DNA of 63,858 nucleotides from Malonomonas rubra. GTDB lineage: Bacteria; Desulfobacterota; Desulfuromonadia; Desulfuromonadales; Geopsychrobacteraceae. The translations under genes and the position numbers were made by a program. Of this stretch, positions 42,444-50,504 are shown one piece after another; the stretch's first letter is position 1; every line of letters starts with the position of its first letter. A model generated the notes under the pieces. The model had not been told where the DNA came from. It saw nothing but the letters and a program-made list of their open reading frames with translations, and ran no database searches. The stretch is taken from the NCBI RefSeq assembly GCF_003247215.1, contig NZ_QKAP01000028.1:1-63858 (forward strand), given 5' to 3'.

Positions 42444-43952
42444 TTACTGCTTTTCTGTGGCATTGCACAGGACACGTCCGTATAGATGAGAAACGTTCCG
42501 TAATCGCTTTGTTATTTCGCGATTCCTTTGCTGAGGCAATTCACGCCATTGCCAGTTTCCGAGGCTTATTCCCGGTTGATTCATGCGCGATTTGTCATCC
42601 AGTCCGAGCAAATCCTGCAGTGGCAGGATTGTCAACCGGGCAACGCTGGCTAAAGCGGTTTCGATCAAAGTCCAGGGCATCTCTTCACAAGGGCGTTTTA
42701 GATAGTCCTTTACTCGCTGTTGACTTTTGCTATCGAGAGAGCGCCACCACGCCAAGCTAGTGCTGTTATCATGGGTTCCCGTGTAGACCACCGAGTTTTG
42801 CAGATGATTATGTGGCAAATACGGATTGGAAGGTCCCGAATTGAAAGCGAACTGCAGTATTTTCATTCCGGGTAGGTTGAACTGATCCCTCAATTGCTCG
42901 ACATCGGCTGTGATCACCCCCAGATCTTCGGCGATAATCGGCAACTCAGGCAGTTCGTCGAGCAGGCGTTGGAATAGTTTTGCGCCAGGCACAGTGGTCC
43001 ATTTGCCATTGATCGCTGTTTTTTCCTCCGCAGGGATTGTCCAGCAGGCGGAGAAACCACGGAAATGGTCCACCCGGATCAGATCAAACAACTGAAGATT
43101 CCAGCGGAAACGAGCGCGCCACCAGGAATAATCGTCCTCGGCCATCCGTTCCCAGCGGTAGAGCGGGTTGCCCCATCGTTGCCCGATTTCACTGAAATAG
43201 TCTGGGGGGACGCCAGCTACAAGGGTCGGCAAATCGTTCTCGTCCAAGTAGAAGAGGTGTCGGTTGGCCCAAACATCTGCCGAATTTTCTGCGATGAAGA
43301 TCGGTAGGTCGCCGAAAATTTTCACGCCCTTTTGATTGGCGTATTTTTTCAGTTCGAACCACTGCTCGAAAAAAACAAACTGAAGGTATTTGTGCCAGGC
43401 GATCTCATTCTGCAGCTCCATTCCCCATTTGTGCAGAGCCGATTGCTGTCGTTGGCGAATTTCCTGTGGCCATTGTTGCCAGCCTCTTTTCTGCTGCATT
43501 TGGCGCATCGCTTCGAAAAAACAGTAGTCGTTCAGCCAATAGGACTGTTCGCGACAGAATTGCTCATATTTTTGCCGCCGTTCCGGTGTTGCCGCTTCAG
43601 CGAACTGGATACAGCCGAGCCGGAGCAGACTCAATTGTTTATCTGCGGCGGGAAAGTCCACTTTATTGCTAATTGCTGCCGCTGGAGGCAGTTTGTTGGT
43701 CTGCAGGTCTCCTGCCGCAACCAGTTTTTGCAGGTTGATTAATAGTGGGTTGCCGGCAAAGGCCGAATAGCAGCTGTAAGGACAGTTTCCGTAGCCGGTC
43801 GGACCAAGGGGGAGAACCTGCCAGACCGATTGTCCTGCGGCAACCAGCCAATCAACAAAGTCATATGCCTCCTGGCCAAGAGTGCCTATCGGCTGGGGGC
43901 CCGGAAGAGAACTCGGATGCAGTAGAATACCGCTTTGCCTCGTCGTTAACAT
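42444..43952 (-). CDS. malQ: 4-alpha-glucanotransferase MalQ (amylomaltase)
   Basis: A 502-residue GH77 enzyme. SGILLHPSSLPG at the N-terminus, then DLPIFIAENSADVWA, RVDHFRGFSACW (catalytic aspartate), PIIAEDLGVIT (catalytic glutamate) and YTGTHDNSTSLAWW (third carboxylate) appear in the family order. It moves maltodextrin segments between alpha-glucans and complements the glycogen operon 26 kb away. ATG 43952 has AGGAG 5 bases upstream; GTG 43958 is also in frame. It appears monocistronic. Confidence 0.94.
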   Translation of the reverse strand: MLTTRQSGILLHPSSLPGPQPIGTLGQEAYDFVDWLVAAGQSVWQVLPLGPTGYGNCPYSCYSAFAGNPLLINLQKLVAAGDLQTNKLPPAAAISNKVDFPAADKQLSLLRLGCIQFAEAATPERRQKYEQFCREQSYWLNDYCFFEAMRQMQQKRGWQQWPQEIRQRQQSALHKWGMELQNEIAWHKYLQFVFFEQWFELKKYANQKGVKIFGDLPIFIAENSADVWANRHLFYLDENDLPTLVAGVPPDYFSEIGQRWGNPLYRWERMAEDDYSWWRARFRWNLQLFDLIRVDHFRGFSACWTIPAEEKTAINGKWTTVPGAKLFQRLLDELPELPIIAEDLGVITADVEQLRDQFNLPGMKILQFAFNSGPSNPYLPHNHLQNSVVYTGTHDNSTSLAWWRSLDSKSQQRVKDYLKRPCEEMPWTLIETALASVARLTILPLQDLLGLDDKSRMNQPGISLGNWQWRELPQQRNREITKRLRNVSHLYGRVLCNATEKQ

Positions 43953-44012
43953 TTTCACTCCTGTCTACTTCGTGATTAAGGAGTTTAGCAGTTGTTGGTA
44001 GCTTTGCAGACA

Positions 44013-44048
44013 GAAAAAAAAAGCTTTCCATGATTCATGGAAAGCATT
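44013..44048 (-). terminator. Terminator of the receiver gene at 44074
   Basis: GCTTTCCATGA and TTCATGGAAAGC form a near-perfect stem. On the minus strand it is followed by nine or more T's. Confidence 0.88.
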
Positions 44049-44073
44049 TGGCAAAATCACGGTTATTTTTTTG

Positions 44074-44442
44074 TCAGGTGCCTATATAAGATTTTATCAG
44101 CTGTGCCATTTCGGCCGACTTGAACGGTTTGGTAACATACTCATTGGCCCCCACCTTTTGTCCACGTTCCATATCTTCGGTGGTTTTCTTGGCAGAAACC
44201 ATAAACACCGGCATTTCAGCCAAAGTTGCATTGTTGCGGATATGCTGGCAGATCTTAAAACCATCCATATCAGGGAGGACGACATCAAGAAGAGCCAGAT
44301 CCGGCGCCTCTTGCGACAGCACCCTGAGTGCCTCAATACCGGTGCTGGCTTTCAGTGGCTCGTAACCGAGCAGCTTCAGCATGGTGGATGCAAGTTCGAG
44401 GATTGGTTGACTGTCGTCAACGACAAGAATCTTCTTTTTCAA
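44074..44442 (-). CDS. Receiver-only response regulator
   Basis: A 122-residue CheY-like receiver with VVDDSQ, the acceptor aspartate in LALLDVVLPDMDG, the switch serine in MVSAKK and YVTKPFKSAE. The start is taken as TTG 44442 because AAGG lies 8 bases upstream and the domain begins there (LKKKILVVDD); the frame stays open to 44490. It is monocistronic with its own terminator. No kinase or output domain is nearby. It is the fourth stand-alone receiver in this window. Confidence 0.85.
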   Translation of the reverse strand: MKKKILVVDDSQPILELASTMLKLLGYEPLKASTGIEALRVLSQEAPDLALLDVVLPDMDGFKICQHIRNNATLAEMPVFMVSAKKTTEDMERGQKVGANEYVTKPFKSAEMAQLIKSYIGT

Positions 44443-44568
44443 AAAGGTATCCTTCCCCCTTGCATAGTATCCTGAGGCTAAAATGAGCAAAAGCTTAATA
44501 TTCTCTTATGTTAGCTTATGGGCGAAAAATAAACAAGTATTAGCAAATGGATTGATCATTCTTCCGGA

Positions 44569-45162
44569 TCAAAGTCGGATTATTCGATGCGCCTGCATCT
44601 GCGCTTCAGCGATCTCGAGCATGTTGGTTACACGCCCCACCTTGAGCTTTTCTTTCAAATTGTAATAATCAAGACAAAGTCCACAGGAGGCGATGTCAAC
44701 CCCGCGGCAGGCCAGAGAATTCAGAGCTTCCAATGCTTCGGAACCAGCGCAGACCAACTTGACGCCGCTGTTGACGAAAAGAATCAGGTCGGGTAGGGAA
44801 TCAAGCTCAAGCAGGGTAACAAAAAAGTTTTTCAGCAGAACTTGGCCGAACTCTAGGTCGCCACTACCCATCTGGTCGCTGGCGCAGAAGATCACAACAT
44901 TGCCTCTAACCGTTGCTAGTATCGTTTGTGGTGCTTTTTGTTGTTGGGGGCTGTCGGGAGTCAGTGTCAGTCTGTAGTTCGGTCCCTCAGTCTCCCAACT
45001 GGTCAGGTAGCCCATTTTTTCTGCCAAACGGATAACATTTTCTTTGGCTGTCTGGTCGCCGACCAGAACGGAAAGAATTTCATCTGGTGTGGCAAGAATC
45101 TGCTTGCGGGTTTCTACGACCGGGTGTGGGCACTGGAGTTGGCTGTAATCAAGCTGAATCAT
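44569..45162 (-). CDS. yedF: Selenium metabolism protein YedF
   Basis: A 197-residue two-domain protein. An N-terminal TusA-like domain carries CPHP (MIQLDYSQLQCPHPVVETR), the family CPXP site. A C-terminal DsrE-like domain contains LILFVNSGVKLVCAG and the cysteines in ASCGLCLDYY. This domain pair defines the YedF family (TIGR03527), found in genomes that use selenium through SelD. The exact reaction is not established. ATG 45162 has GGAG about 7 bases upstream. It lies downstream of the barrel gene on the same strand but beyond a strong terminator. Its presence indicates that this organism has selenium metabolism, which bears on the in-frame TGA next door. Confidence 0.88.
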   Translation of the reverse strand: MIQLDYSQLQCPHPVVETRKQILATPDEILSVLVGDQTAKENVIRLAEKMGYLTSWETEGPNYRLTLTPDSPQQQKAPQTILATVRGNVVIFCASDQMGSGDLEFGQVLLKNFFVTLLELDSLPDLILFVNSGVKLVCAGSEALEALNSLACRGVDIASCGLCLDYYNLKEKLKVGRVTNMLEIAEAQMQAHRIIRL

Positions 45163-45241
45163 TTTGGTTCTCCGATTGTGAGTAGTAATAAACAAGAGGT
45201 TATGATATCGCTCATGAAAAGTCTACTCTGGGGTAAAATTG

Positions 45242-45277
45242 AAAAAAAAGCCCGGCTGGAGCCAGCCGGGCTTTTTT
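45242..45277. terminator. Strong bidirectional terminator between the barrel gene and yedF
   Basis: AAAAAAGCCCGGCTGG and CCAGCCGGGCTTTTTT are perfectly complementary with a two-base loop. It lies 26 bases after the barrel stop. Confidence 0.95.
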
Positions 45278-45303
45278 TCAAGATGTAACTGTACGCGATA
45301 CGG

Positions 45304-47703
45304 TTAGAAACGATATCCAATTCCCAAAGATACGCTGTACATCTCTCCGTCCTGATCACCATAGACATACGGCTGATCATCGACAAATAGATCATACCCT
45401 GCCTGAGCAGTCAGATACAGGGCAGGAGAGAAAGAGTAGCTCCCTCCGATGTTGACACTAACCTGCTGGTATTCCAGGTCGGAGTAGGTTTCAACTCCGG
45501 TCATGGTGGTCACGTCATAAAGTGCCAACAGAACCGGATCGGTAGCTGTCGGATCGAATCCATCCGGCCACTGCAGGGCGAAGCTGTTCATGCCGCCTTC
45601 AGTAAGGTTATAGATGGCGTTGGTGAACAGGTTAAGTTTCTCGGTTGCGTTGTAGTCAGCGCTAAGAGAAAGAGTGTGGGCTTTGGTTTGATACTCGACG
45701 TTTTCACAGGTCGTCCCGAACTGGGACGATACGATGACACCACCTCAGCCATCATAGAAGCCTTGGCAGAAGGCTGTTTTTGCACGCTGATCAAAGTAAT
45801 TATAAGCCATAGTAAAATTCAGGTCAGCCGTTGGGGCATACCAGAATGTCAGGCCGGTGTTATAAGTTTGTTGTTCCCATTGAGAGTGATTCAGGTCATT
45901 CTCTTCGTCTTTGTACCGCAGATTGAGGGTTGCAGCAAAATTCCCCTTTGGCGCCCAGGTGCTGGTGACTTTCAGTTGATGGACTTTTTCCGGCTGATTG
46001 GTTAAATCAGCTTCGCGGGCATCGTAAAAGGTTGTCCCGTAGAGAGCCGAGTTGCCTCCAACAATATAACCGGGTACGCCAAATTTGGCCTGAAGAATAT
46101 TATCGCCAACAGGGACCAGCGCCGCTTCAGGGTTGTGGAAGGGGTTGTCAATATCTTCGAACGTGTAGCTAGCCCGCAGTGACAGCTTGCGGTTTAAGCG
46201 GGTGTTGATGCTGGCTTTATAGGTGTGAGCAGTGGTTTCAGAAAAATCGCCGTCGTCACGATCCTCGTTCTCGTACTCATACTTTAGGCGCAGGGTTGTT
46301 TTTGCCGCCAGGCGATAGACCGCATTTAATCTGGCAGTCAAAACATCACGGCTGCTGAGCGATTCCAAGTCGGAGGTGAACAGCCCCGTGTTGGTCGCAT
46401 CGTAGGTGATGCCGGCTGAAGGACTGGTCGGGGCTGTTATGGTCTGGAAGGTAGCGCTGATGTCATCAGTATCTATTTTCTCCGCTTTGATTCGGGCGCT
46501 CACCTTCAGTTTTTTACCGAAACGGGTTGTTGCTTTCAGCCCATAGCCATCATAAGTAGTCGTAATTTTTGACTTGTTTAGGGTAAAGATTCCCGGTTCA
46601 TCGGTCTTGTTACTTTCGACTTTGCTGGTCACATAGCTGCCGATCAGCGTGGTGTCTTTTTCCAGATCGACGCGGGCTTTGACCAAGTGGCTCTGTTTTT
46701 CCGATTCCGGGACTGTGTCTGCTGGCAATAAGCCATCATCGTAATCGTAAGTGATGCGGTCATCGAAAATCGTGTTGCCGAACGGTTGACCCGGTTTCAT
46801 GCTTGAATCATAAATACGGGTGTCGGCAGGCCCGGTGTCGAACTTACGGTCTAGAAACTCATAACGCACGGTCAGTAGCCCGAATTTTCCGGTAACCCCG
46901 GCGGTAAAATCTTCGGTGGTTTCATTAATTTCTTTGCTCTCACCAGTAACGTGGCAGCTTGAGCATTTACTCATGCTGATTGATTGATCGGTCCCTTCGC
47001 GTTTCTCGTTACGGTAACCGACGTCAAAGGTCACATTGGGCATGGCTGGAACGGTCAGCTCTGCATCGGCTTTCCATTCCTTGCGGGTAATGGAGAATGC
47101 CTGTTCAGGGACCAAGTCTTCCGCATACATTGAAGCACCGCCGGTCTGAATAACATAATCGTCGACCCCATCCGCGACGGTCGAAAAGTCTCCTGTATCC
47201 GAGCCATAGAGGACAGTATTGGTTGCGCCGTCAACCAGCACGAATGCGGGAACCAGATCAGGAGTTACCGCAGCAATTGGAACCGGTTCATGCGTGGTTT
47301 TGTTCATGCCGCCACGGACGAGTGCGGCATCCATGTAATCAAGCCGGTCATGGTCAAGACGATGTTCAAGGACGTTGTATTTAAGAGAGCCTTTAAAAAT
47401 ACGGTTTAAATCGATCAGACCCTCGACTTGCTGGTTTCGTGCGCCTTTTAAGTCGCCAGTCGCTTCCGCTACTACCCCATTTTTCGGGTGGAAGCTCAGG
47501 TCGAACTTGCCGGTTGCATTCGCACCATCTTCATTTTTTGATGAGATGTATTCATTGACTCTGGAGCTGCTATCGGTAAAGTCAACTGCTGTCCCACCCA
47601 ACTCAACTGAACCGGAAAAGTCATCACCGGCAGCGAACAGTGGCAGAGGTATCAACAGCGCAACGATGGACAGCGCCAGGAGCCATTTGCAAATAGCTTG
47701 CAT
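45304..47703 (-). CDS. MtrB/PioB-type outer-membrane beta-barrel, predicted selenoprotein (UGA read as Sec653)
   Basis: One frame runs from ATG 47703 (AAGGAGG upstream) to 45304 with a single in-frame TGA at 45747-45745. Read through, it gives 799 residues: signal peptide (1-25, ending LFAA), then alternating amphipathic strands throughout, ending SLGIGYRF, a canonical outer-membrane C-terminal phenylalanine signature. The sequence after the TGA has the same barrel character and no other stop for 146 codons. Residue 653 lies in the loop FCQGFYDG-U-GGVIVSS, six residues after C646. A lone CSSCH motif is at 247-251. The family forms a sheath through which a decaheme cytochrome crosses the outer membrane, and the decaheme gene lies 24 bases upstream. 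A SECIS-like hairpin follows the TGA. If the TGA were a true stop, the 652-residue product would lack the final strands. Confidence 0.75.
45711..45747 (-). promoter_or_regulatory. Putative bacterial SECIS element with its UGA codon
   Basis: On the minus strand the TGA (45747-45745) is followed after 15 bases by TCGTCCC, loop AGTTC, GGGACGA: a perfect 7-bp stem. The apical loop starts 23 bases after the UGA and has G at its second position with GU adjacent. This matches the published bacterial SECIS constraints (loop 16-37 bases downstream, short loop with an early G). Confidence 0.65.
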
Positions 47704-47727
47704 GTAAATCCTCCTTGCTGTGATTGC

Positions 47728-48894
47728 TTAGCGGGTTAGCCCATGGCCACTGCCTACGGCATCGCCATTACTGTCTGTAACCGGAGCGGACTGTGAGGGT
47801 AGATCTGAACCATGAACCACAGAATGACAGGTGGTGCACTTGGTCAGGAACCCTTTGCGCCAGCCGTCTGCTCCAAACGTATTGGTGAAGGGAACAGTGA
47901 CCGGATCAAGGCCAAGACCAGTCAGGAAACTGTTCGAGGCGGCTGGCGTCAACGCTGTCCCAGGAACCGGGTTGCCATTAGATGCATCGTTGGTGATCCA
48001 GTCGTAGGCAGCCAGATTGGTTGAGCGAAGCTCATCCAGCTTGTTGCCATCGAAGGTAAAGGTGTCACCAACATCGACTGTGCCGCCGATACGCGCGGCA
48101 TGGAAATGGCTTTCATGGCACTGCAGACAGAGAAACGGTTCGTTCTGCTGCAGCAGGTTGTTGGCAACCGTGCCGTGAGGATCGTGGCAAATCGAGCAAT
48201 CTTCTTCAACCGGTGCATGTTCGAAAACAAAGGGACCCTGGTAGCGGCTATGGCAGTTCAGGCACAAGTCGCGGGCCTGTTCGTCGGTTGCAAGTTCGCC
48301 ATGAGGATTATGGCAGTCGTTGCAGGACATTTTTCCCTCTGCAACCGGATGGTGCGAGGGCAGGTTCGCCTTGGCGCGTTGTTCCTGATGACAGCTGTAG
48401 CAAAGCTCTGTGCCCGTCTGCTTCAAGTACGCTTTTCCGGAATTCTCGGCATGCATGCTGTGACAGTCGGTGCAACTCAGATCGGCCAAAGCGTGCTCGC
48501 TGAAGGTCCAATCCATCAGCTCTCCGTCGGTATGACATTTGGCGCAGATGGCTGCTGTTTCTTCCGATTTCAGTTCAAGCGGACGCAGAATCTTCGCAGT
48601 GTCGCCACCGCCATCGACGTGTAAGCTGCCCGGTCCATGGCAGGATTCACAGCCTTTTTGGGCACCCATCAGTTCAAAATCAGCCAATCGGCCATGAACA
48701 TTATGGGTAAAACTTGCAGATTTGTTTTCGTGGCAGCCAAGACAGGTTTCCTGTCCGACATAGCTAGCACCCTCTATCACTGGCATGGTAAGGACCTTTT
48801 CACGGATCGTTCCTGTTGCGCAGGCTGCTAGTAGCAGCAAAGCAAACAAGCTCGCCAGTTTGCAGGATAGGGGGCCGGAAAACTTTTGTGACAT
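47728..48894 (-). CDS. Decaheme c-type cytochrome lipoprotein, DmsE/MtrA-like
   Basis: A 388-residue exported cytochrome with ten CXXCH motifs: CLGCH, CESCH, CAKCH, CTDCH, CYSCH, CNDCH, CLNCH, CSICH, CLQCH and, after a 90-residue gap, CTTCH. The spacing of the first nine resembles DmsE/MtrA decaheme proteins. The signal sequence ends in the lipobox LLAAC, so it is probably lipid-anchored, unlike soluble MtrA. It should sit in the barrel encoded next and carry electrons across the outer membrane. AGGAGG is 4 bases before ATG 48894. The 24-base gap to the barrel shows a two-gene operon, divergent from a LysR regulator. Confidence 0.92.
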   Translation of the reverse strand: MSQKFSGPLSCKLASLFALLLLAACATGTIREKVLTMPVIEGASYVGQETCLGCHENKSASFTHNVHGRLADFELMGAQKGCESCHGPGSLHVDGGGDTAKILRPLELKSEETAAICAKCHTDGELMDWTFSEHALADLSCTDCHSMHAENSGKAYLKQTGTELCYSCHQEQRAKANLPSHHPVAEGKMSCNDCHNPHGELATDEQARDLCLNCHSRYQGPFVFEHAPVEEDCSICHDPHGTVANNLLQQNEPFLCLQCHESHFHAARIGGTVDVGDTFTFDGNKLDELRSTNLAAYDWITNDASNGNPVPGTALTPAASNSFLTGLGLDPVTVPFTNTFGADGWRKGFLTKCTTCHSVVHGSDLPSQSAPVTDSNGDAVGSGHGLTR

Positions 48895-49207
48895 ATTGCC
48901 TCCTTTTAGTTATTCCAAATCTCTGATGAAGTTGCAGCTAGTTGTCTCTGCTGCAGCCGACCCAAACGGCAAATATTTTCTCCTTTTCCGAACGGGTGTG
49001 TTCTGGGATGGTTTACGTTTGAGAAAAAAACTGGGGAAAGTTAAAGTCATTAGTTGTAGCCAATATGTGTAAATCAAATGACACCTGTACGTTTCTATGG
49101 AAAATCTCGATGAGATTATATTTTTTTAAAATTGAGTTGAAGCGAAACATTTTAATGGCTATATTAGGAATGTTAATAGATCCATATTTAAATATTTAGG
49201 AAATTGA
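48895..49207. promoter_or_regulatory. Divergent control region between the decaheme/barrel operon and lysR
   Basis: This 313-base gap has no gene. It separates divergent transcripts and is the natural place for LysR operator sites. AT-rich DNA occupies 49060-49207, near lysR. I could not identify a convincing minus-strand promoter or an unambiguous T-N11-A operator. Confidence 0.5.
49137..49165 (+). promoter_or_regulatory. Candidate sigma-70 promoter of lysR
   Basis: TTGAAG (49137-49142), a 17-base spacer and TATATT (49160-49165), 42 bases before the lysR ATG. Confidence 0.5.
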
Positions 49208-50119
49208 ATGGATACTAGGTATCTGAGAACGCTTGTTAAGGCAGTTGAAGCCGGGAGCTTTTCCAAAGCCGCTGAAGAGCTGAACCTTACACAGTCAGCA
49301 GTTTCGCAGCGGATTAAGTTTCTTGAAGAGCGCTTCGGCCACAAGCTGCTTGATCGCTCCGGTTCCAAGCTGGTATTAACATCGGCCGGTGAACTGGTAA
49401 TGGAGAGTGCGCAGCGGGTGCTTGCGATTCAGGACACTCTGATTAGCGATCTGCAGCGGTTGCACAATAAACAGCGAATTTCACTCTGTTGCACCCCGAC
49501 CTTCGGGACCGTCTATCTGGCCTCTGTTCTGAACTCGTTTATGTTGGAAAACAGCACTACTGTTGATTTGAAGTTTCTGTTCAACAGTCCCGATGATGCT
49601 ATCGAAGGGGTACGAAACCATGAATTCGATCTGGCCGTCATCGAGCATTGCTGTGAGACTGATTTGAGCGGCCTAATGATCTGTCCGCTACCGAATGATA
49701 AGTTGGTCTTCGTCAGTTCCCCGTCCTTAAAACTTCCGCCGCCCCAGATTGAGCTTCAGACTTTGCTGGAGATGCGGATTTTGACCCGAAAGGATGGGTG
49801 CAGTTCGAAGCGGCTGGTTTGCGCTGGTCTGGAGAAGGCGGGCAAGCAACTGGAGGATTTCAACGGCGTCGTGACTTCGGATGACCTGCACCTCACATGT
49901 CAGACCGTACTGAATGGTGGTGGGATTTCATTCATGTCGAAAGAAATGGTCAAAGGTTACCTTGAAAACGGTCAGATGGTAGCGCACGAGGTAAAAGACT
50001 TCCCTCATGAGCGGTGCCGAAGCGTAATTCTGGATAAAGATCGGATTGAAGACAAACTGCTCCGCAGCTTTGTAAATTGCGTATTCAAGGAATTTAAGAT
50101 GCCGTTACCATTTGGCTAG
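49208..50119 (+). CDS. LysR-family transcriptional regulator
   Basis: A 303-residue LysR-type regulator. The N-terminal winged helix-turn-helix (residues 1-60) includes GSFSKAAEELNLTQSAVSQRIKFLEE, and is followed by a periplasmic-binding-like effector domain (about 88-300). Several cysteines (CCET, KDGCSSKRLVC) occur in the effector domain and could make it redox- or metal-responsive, which is speculative. It is divergent from the decaheme/barrel operon, the usual arrangement for a LysR regulator and its target. The effector is unknown. Confidence 0.92.
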   Translation: MDTRYLRTLVKAVEAGSFSKAAEELNLTQSAVSQRIKFLEERFGHKLLDRSGSKLVLTSAGELVMESAQRVLAIQDTLISDLQRLHNKQRISLCCTPTFGTVYLASVLNSFMLENSTTVDLKFLFNSPDDAIEGVRNHEFDLAVIEHCCETDLSGLMICPLPNDKLVFVSSPSLKLPPPQIELQTLLEMRILTRKDGCSSKRLVCAGLEKAGKQLEDFNGVVTSDDLHLTCQTVLNGGGISFMSKEMVKGYLENGQMVAHEVKDFPHERCRSVILDKDRIEDKLLRSFVNCVFKEFKMPLPFG

Positions 50120-50215
50120 ACCACTTAGCCGATGCTTGAAATAGCGCTGAACTATTTAATTTTCATTTCCATTGGTTGGACTTCTGGGGCGGGTCGATAT
50201 GGTCGACATATTCCA

Positions 50216-50502
50216 TTAGGCTGTTGAAACTGAGCAGTCGGGCCAGCGGCGGCTGAGCAGGAACGGGAACAACAGAAAATATATCGCCGCAGCAACGGCG
50301 CAAAGCACTAGTGACAATGTAAAGGTCAGGTAGAGTCCTGCTGCCGCAAGCACAATCCAACCTAGCTCGAACAATAATTCGCCGATCGGAGTTGCCGGAT
50401 AGAAAACCTGTATCCCCCTAGCTTATGACACATGAAGCTGTAATTGTGGATGATGCCGGCAACGATCAGCAGTATCGCTGCCAGCTTTGCGCTATTCAAC
50501 AT
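50216..50502 (-). pseudogene. Small membrane protein with a one-base frameshift
   Basis: From ATG 50502 the minus strand reads MLNSAKLAAILLIVAGIIHNY, then CHKLGG. After a GGGGG run near 50423 the sense continues only in another frame: VFYPATPIGELLFELGW, then IVLAAAGLYLTFTL, then AIYFLLFPFLLSRRW, stopping at TAA 50216. Joined, it would be an approximately 95-residue protein with three hydrophobic segments. The break is at a homopolymer, so a sequencing error is possible. It starts 2 bases after the rlmD stop and was probably co-translated. Function unknown. Confidence 0.6.
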
Positions 50503-50504
50503 CT

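Noticed and set aside
45304-45591. A separate 95-residue outer-membrane protein gene
   Set aside because: It is in the same frame as the upstream barrel with no ribosome site at its ATG; it is better read as the C-terminus beyond the UGA.
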